From Prorocentrum cordatum (taxonomy: Eukaryota; Sar; Dinophyceae; Prorocentrales; Prorocentraceae), in the NCBI GenBank assembly GCA_963575745.1, contig CAUYUJ010021697.1:55546-90545 (forward strand): a stretch of DNA of 35,000 nucleotides. Reading direction: 5' to 3'. Position 1 is the first letter of the stretch. Each line of letters starts with the position of its first letter. This document shows, in pieces, positions 31,019-35,000 of the stretch. The notes under the pieces were generated by a model. That model saw nothing but the letters and a program-made list of their open reading frames with translations, did no database searches and had not been told where the DNA came from. Position numbers and translations under genes: made by a program.

Positions 31019-31137
31019 CATCACATTACATTAGATTACATTACGCTACATCACATTGCATTACCTTACATTACATTGCATTGCGTTGAATTGCATTACA
31101 TTACATTACATCACATCACATTACATCACAGTACATA
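31019..31137. repeat. (CATTA)n pentanucleotide array
   Basis: CATTACATTA/CACATTACAT pentamers directly after the CATA array, about 120 bp. Confidence 0.85.
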
Positions 31138-31345
31138 TAAACCGGTGCATCGCATGTCATAACGATATGCTGTTCATACGGCGTCCGATCATACCTCATA
31201 CGTTCATATGGATATATATACATGTGTGGTTTGCTGTGTGTGTCGTGTGTTGTTTGCGTGTGTGCATGTGCTTGCGGATTGTGTTTGTGTTTGTATGTGT
31301 TTGTGTGTGCGCGTGTGTATGTGTGCTTGTGCGTGTGCGAGGCGC
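31138..31345. repeat. spacer and GT-rich tract
   Basis: About 70 bp of unique sequence, then TGTGTG/GTTTGTGT-rich DNA at 31222-31345. No gene. Confidence 0.6.
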
Positions 31346-31496
31346 GCCTCTCCGTTCGCGATAGCTTCGGTGGAGCACGCAGTCTCGGAGACGAGGATTT
31401 CCGCATGCTCCACGGCCACCTCGAAACCTTCAAAAGGACATGCTCTAAGCTGGTCACCGTTGCCCATCGCCACCCTGACCTGGCGACCTGGCCACG

Positions 31497-31830
<334 letters not shown>

Positions 31831-32415
31831 AAGAAGGCGGCCGCCCGCAGGCGACTTCCCTTTGAAGCACATGTTCGAGGCATGCGGCCTCCTCGCGTCC
31901 CCAGCCGACCTTTCCTGCCTGCGGTCGCACAAGTGCGCCATCTGCGCCCTCTCAGAGGCACTGCTTGGCACAACGCTCGGCCTTCTCCCGGAGGACCATG
32001 TCCCCTTTGCTCCCCACTACCTCGGAAGCGGACTACCCGGATCAGGCAAGGACCGTCATCTGGCCCCACCCCTCCGGCTCGCTCCCGGACGCCGACCTGC
32101 CCCCGCCACTCCTGAAGGCAGGCGACAACCGCTTCCACGCCGCCGCGCAGTCCCCGTGCATCTTTTGTGGCCACTGCGGACAGGGCCCTCTCGACCGACG
32201 CAAAGACAGCGGAGGCACATGGGCTGACTCCAGCATCAGGAATACGGTGGCCGCCAGCTGGCTGGAATGCCACAGACAGGGACAAGACTGCCGATGGCGC
32301 TGCGACGCCTGCTGGCGGGCGGACCTCACCTCCGAGGGCCTCCCCGTGCCCACGGGCGACAAAATGGCAGCGCACCACGCCAGTCTCGGATGCGCCAAGC
32401 CCGTTGCGCCCAGGC

Positions 32416-32575
32416 TAGGGTGCCACAGGCGAACCCTACCCCTACCCCCCACGATTTCTGAGGAGGAGGGTGGGGTTCACATCGCTCGGGAGCTCCCGGT
32501 CGAAGTGAACCCCACCCTCCCCCTCAGAAATCGTGGGGGGTAGGGGTAGGGGTAGGGGTCGCCTGTGGCCCCCTA
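32416..32575. mobile_element. 160-bp foldback MITE with G-quadruplex arm
   Basis: The left arm 32418-32484 and right arm 32501-32573 are complementary almost throughout. The 16-bp loop itself contains the palindrome CGGGAGCTCCCG, so the whole element is one long hairpin. TA lies at both ends (32416-32417 and 32574-32575), as for TA-targeting transposons. The right arm holds GGGGGGTAGGGGTAGGGG followed by TAGGGG, four G-runs of at least four with TA loops. It sits inside the decayed gene, and its excision with one TA (158 bp) would join the frame ending CTA at 32415-32417 to the frame starting at 32576. Confidence 0.85.
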
Positions 32576-34568
32576 CAGACGCGCACCAGAACCCCTTCCC
32601 GCTGGCCCTCCCTTGGACCGTCCAGACGCCGACACCCCCCTTTCTCCCTTGCTTCTGGTGCCAGAGGGTCCCCACAACCCCGCCTGCACCAACGCTACCC
32701 ATTCTCCTGCTCCGTACCACGGACGATGCATTTTGGCAAGGACACCGAGGGCGGCCTCTGAAGGTGTCTGTGCGACCGCTGCCCCTGCAGCGTCCCCCCA
32801 CGCCAATGGGCATGCGGGGAAGCCCCGCTGGGGGCCTTCATTCTCCGACAGGGGAACGAGGCCCCAGGGGCCAGCGTTCACGGCCTCCAAACCTTGCCCG
32901 AACGTGCACAGCTTTTTGCCAACAAGCAGCGGAACGCCACCTGGCAGTACTCCGACTGCCTCGCGCACCTGCGGGATGCCCGCCCCAGTCGCGTCAAGGT
33001 CATCCTTGAGCGGGACGGCGTTCTGGTGTTTCCCCGCGTCGCCCCCAAGCGGGAGAAGAAGCTGCCCCTATCCGCCCCGCAACCGACGTCCCTGGCGCGG
33101 CCCTTCAGCCGCATCCCCTCTCCACGCGAGCCGAAGGGGCCCCCACTGGAGGCCCCTCGCCAGTCTACCGATCCGCTCGACCTGTTCTCCAACCCCGCCG
33201 CCAGCAGCGCCCCCCGGGGACGTTGGCGCGGGAGCTGCCAGCTCACGCCACGGCTCGAAACCGCCCGCCCCCCGACTGCAGCCGACGCAGCCGCGGGCCC
33301 GGCGCAGGCGCCCGCAGAACCACGGCCCAGCCCGCCGCCGGCGCCCGAGCAACTCCAGAAGCCCAAGCCGGAAACGAACCCCAAGGCCACCGCGCCGCCG
33401 AGCGCGTCGACGGACCACGCCCAGCCGCTTCCCCGACAGCCGGGCGAAATCCTCGCAGGGGGCGCCCCTCCAGCATCGGCGGCAGCCCCAGCTCCAGCCG
33501 CTCCTCCGCGCCTCCGCCCCGCCTCAGTCCGAGGCCGCCGTCTCTGACGCGCGGCCCGCCTGACAGTCGCGGCCTTGCGGCACCGCAGCCACTCGCAACT
33601 GGCCGCCCTGCGCCGGCGGAGGAGAGGCCCGGCGGGTCGCAGCCCAGGCCGACTGTCCAGCCTCCCCGGCTTGTCAACAGCCTTCTGGACAGCCTCCCCG
33701 ACATCGCCCCCCCCGCTTGCCCAGCTCCCAGGGTGAGGAATATTGCAGAGCTGGAAGCAGCGGGACGCATCGACCCGCTACAGGCCGAGGGGAAGGCTGA
33801 CAACAGTATCGCACACATCATGGTTACATATGCCCGCCCCCTATCCCCCCAGATCGACGAGGCATGGAAGACCTGTGCCGCTGACCATCGCGCCGCCGCC
33901 CTCATCGAATCAGGGGCCCCTGGTGACCCGAGGGCATGGACCGAGGCCAGCTGCAAGGATTTCCTCGCGACCACGTACGGCGATACAGACCCCCCAGTCT
34001 GGGACTCGGGATGGCATTCAATGGGGCGGCAGGCACGCCGCCCTGGCCCAGCTGGTGAGCCACTTACGTAGCCAGCGGCGCCGCGCCACCCCCGGGGGCC
34101 ACGGCATGGCCGCCGCATGGGACAACCACTGGCAGTCACACGATCCGCGCGCCAACCGGAAGGGACGCGATCCAGCCAGGACGTCCTGCTTGGCTACCTG
34201 GAGTCGGTGAACATCAGCAATTTGCGAGACCCACAGCTGCCGGAATCAATGCACTCGGCGCCCGAAGGCTCCACCCTCGCTGTCTTCAGCGCCCCTGCCC
34301 AGGGCGCGCCCACTCCGCCACCGCATCAGGAAGCTTCTCTCTGCAACGAGACCAACTTGCCCGCGGGAGTGCCTGCCGTGAAGCTGGCGCTGCCCCCGGT
34401 TCCTCCCAGTTCACAGCAAGGCAGCCAGTGCGAGCCATCAGTAACCCTCCTCCACTCACGCGCGAAGCCGACGCCGCTCTGCCGAATCCACGCAGGACTC
34501 CATGCCAAATTTTGTTGTTTTATGCTATACGGCTCGTGCCGCAAAATCCACGCGCAAATCCACCACGC

Positions 34569-34592
34569 TCTGTATGGAAAAATCCATACAGA
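34569..34592. repeat. perfect 10-bp hairpin with AAAA loop
   Basis: TCTGTATGGA, a 4-bp AAAA loop, then TCCATACAGA. It lies among several AATCCAC/AATCCAT words (34485-34612). A terminator-like role is not claimed. Confidence 0.7.
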
Positions 34593-34711
34593 ATCCACTC
34601 GGAATCCATACTGCCGACTGCCCTGTCTGACCTTCATGAATTCTTCAAGGGTCCCATGGTTGTCTCAGAAATTTACAGGAAATCCGACAGGGAGGGATCT
34701 TCAAGCAATCC

Positions 34712-35000
34712 ACCAGAAATCCTAAGGAGCCTCTAAAGAGCCTCTAAGGAGCCTTGAAGGTGCCTCTAAGGAACCTCTCTAAGGAACCTCTAAGGAGCGT
34801 CTCAGGAGAGTCTAGGAAGCCCCTGAGGAGCCTATCAGGAGCCTCTACGGAGCCTCTAAGGAACCTCTAAGGAACCTCTAAGCAGCCCCTGAGGAGCCTC
34901 TAAGGAGCCTCTAAGGAGCCTCAAAAAAAGCCTCTAAGAAAGCTCTAAGGAGCCTCCAAAGAACCTCTAAGGAACCGCTATGGAATCTCTCAGGAACCTC
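34712..35000. repeat. 12-bp minisatellite running off the window
   Basis: About 24 degenerate units of CTCTAAGGAGCC (variants CTCTAAGGAACC, CCCTGAGGAGCC) up to the last base shown, so the array continues outside the window. Confidence 0.9.

Noticed and set aside
32535-32560. Telomere-like GGGGTA repeats as an internal telomere
   Set aside because: They are one arm of a foldback element and are mirrored in the other arm; dinoflagellate telomeres are reported as TTTAGGG.
34569-34592. Rho-independent terminator
   Set aside because: The hairpin is perfect but no T-run follows and the genome is eukaryotic.

Overview
The window looks like nuclear DNA of a dinoflagellate, probably a Prorocentrum-like or Symbiodiniaceae-like genome; the genus is a guess. 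Three things point there. A relict dinoflagellate spliced-leader sequence (19 of 21 positions) sits exactly at the 5' end of a retroposed element. The reverse-transcriptase families resemble ones I remember from dinoflagellate gene models. The rest is GC-rich DNA packed with micro-, mini- and macrosatellites. I found no intact protein-coding gene, rRNA, tRNA or CRISPR. Almost every long open frame is either low-complexity satellite or a decayed transposon gene.

Layout. 1-12.5 kb is a repeat field: two copies of a TA-flanked miniature transposon (204-366 and 10804-10974), a GAT array, a degenerate CCAAGAYGGCC array, a LINE reverse-transcriptase fragment on the minus strand (3752-4420), a 77-bp minisatellite, TCC/GGA arrays with nested inverted repeats, a 2.46-kb AATGGY hexamer array with higher-order structure, an ACG array and an 80-bp minisatellite. 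12524-19070 (minus strand) is one decayed retroelement. It reads in order: membrane/Cys-rich N-terminus, gag-like region, reverse transcriptase, RNase H, tyrosine recombinase and a methyltransferase-like C-terminus. It is bracketed by split direct repeats (A1-ORFs-B1-A2-B2), the hallmark of Ngaro/PAT/VIPER-type tyrosine-recombinase retrotransposons.

19403-28870 holds three tandem copies of a macro-repeat of about 2-2.7 kb. Each copy is a GT-rich leader, a 20-bp minisatellite, and (complete in two of them) a block of spaced GAGGATGTCTCAGGCGAAA motifs. The second copy is split by a 3.66-kb LINE-like element (23225-26889, minus strand). That element has a spliced-leader relic at its 5' end, a RanBP2-type zinc finger plus coiled coil, an RT lacking its catalytic centre, a 7-bp-repeat 3' tail and a possible 13-bp target duplication.

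28.9-31.3 kb is again satellite DNA. 31.35-34.48 kb holds a decayed plus-strand gene of unknown function with Cys-rich modules. It is interrupted by a TAC array and by a 160-bp perfect-foldback miniature transposon (32416-32575) carrying a G-quadruplex motif. A 12-bp repeat runs off the right end. The locus is best read as transposon-rich heterochromatin in which elements have inserted into satellites and satellites have grown inside elements.
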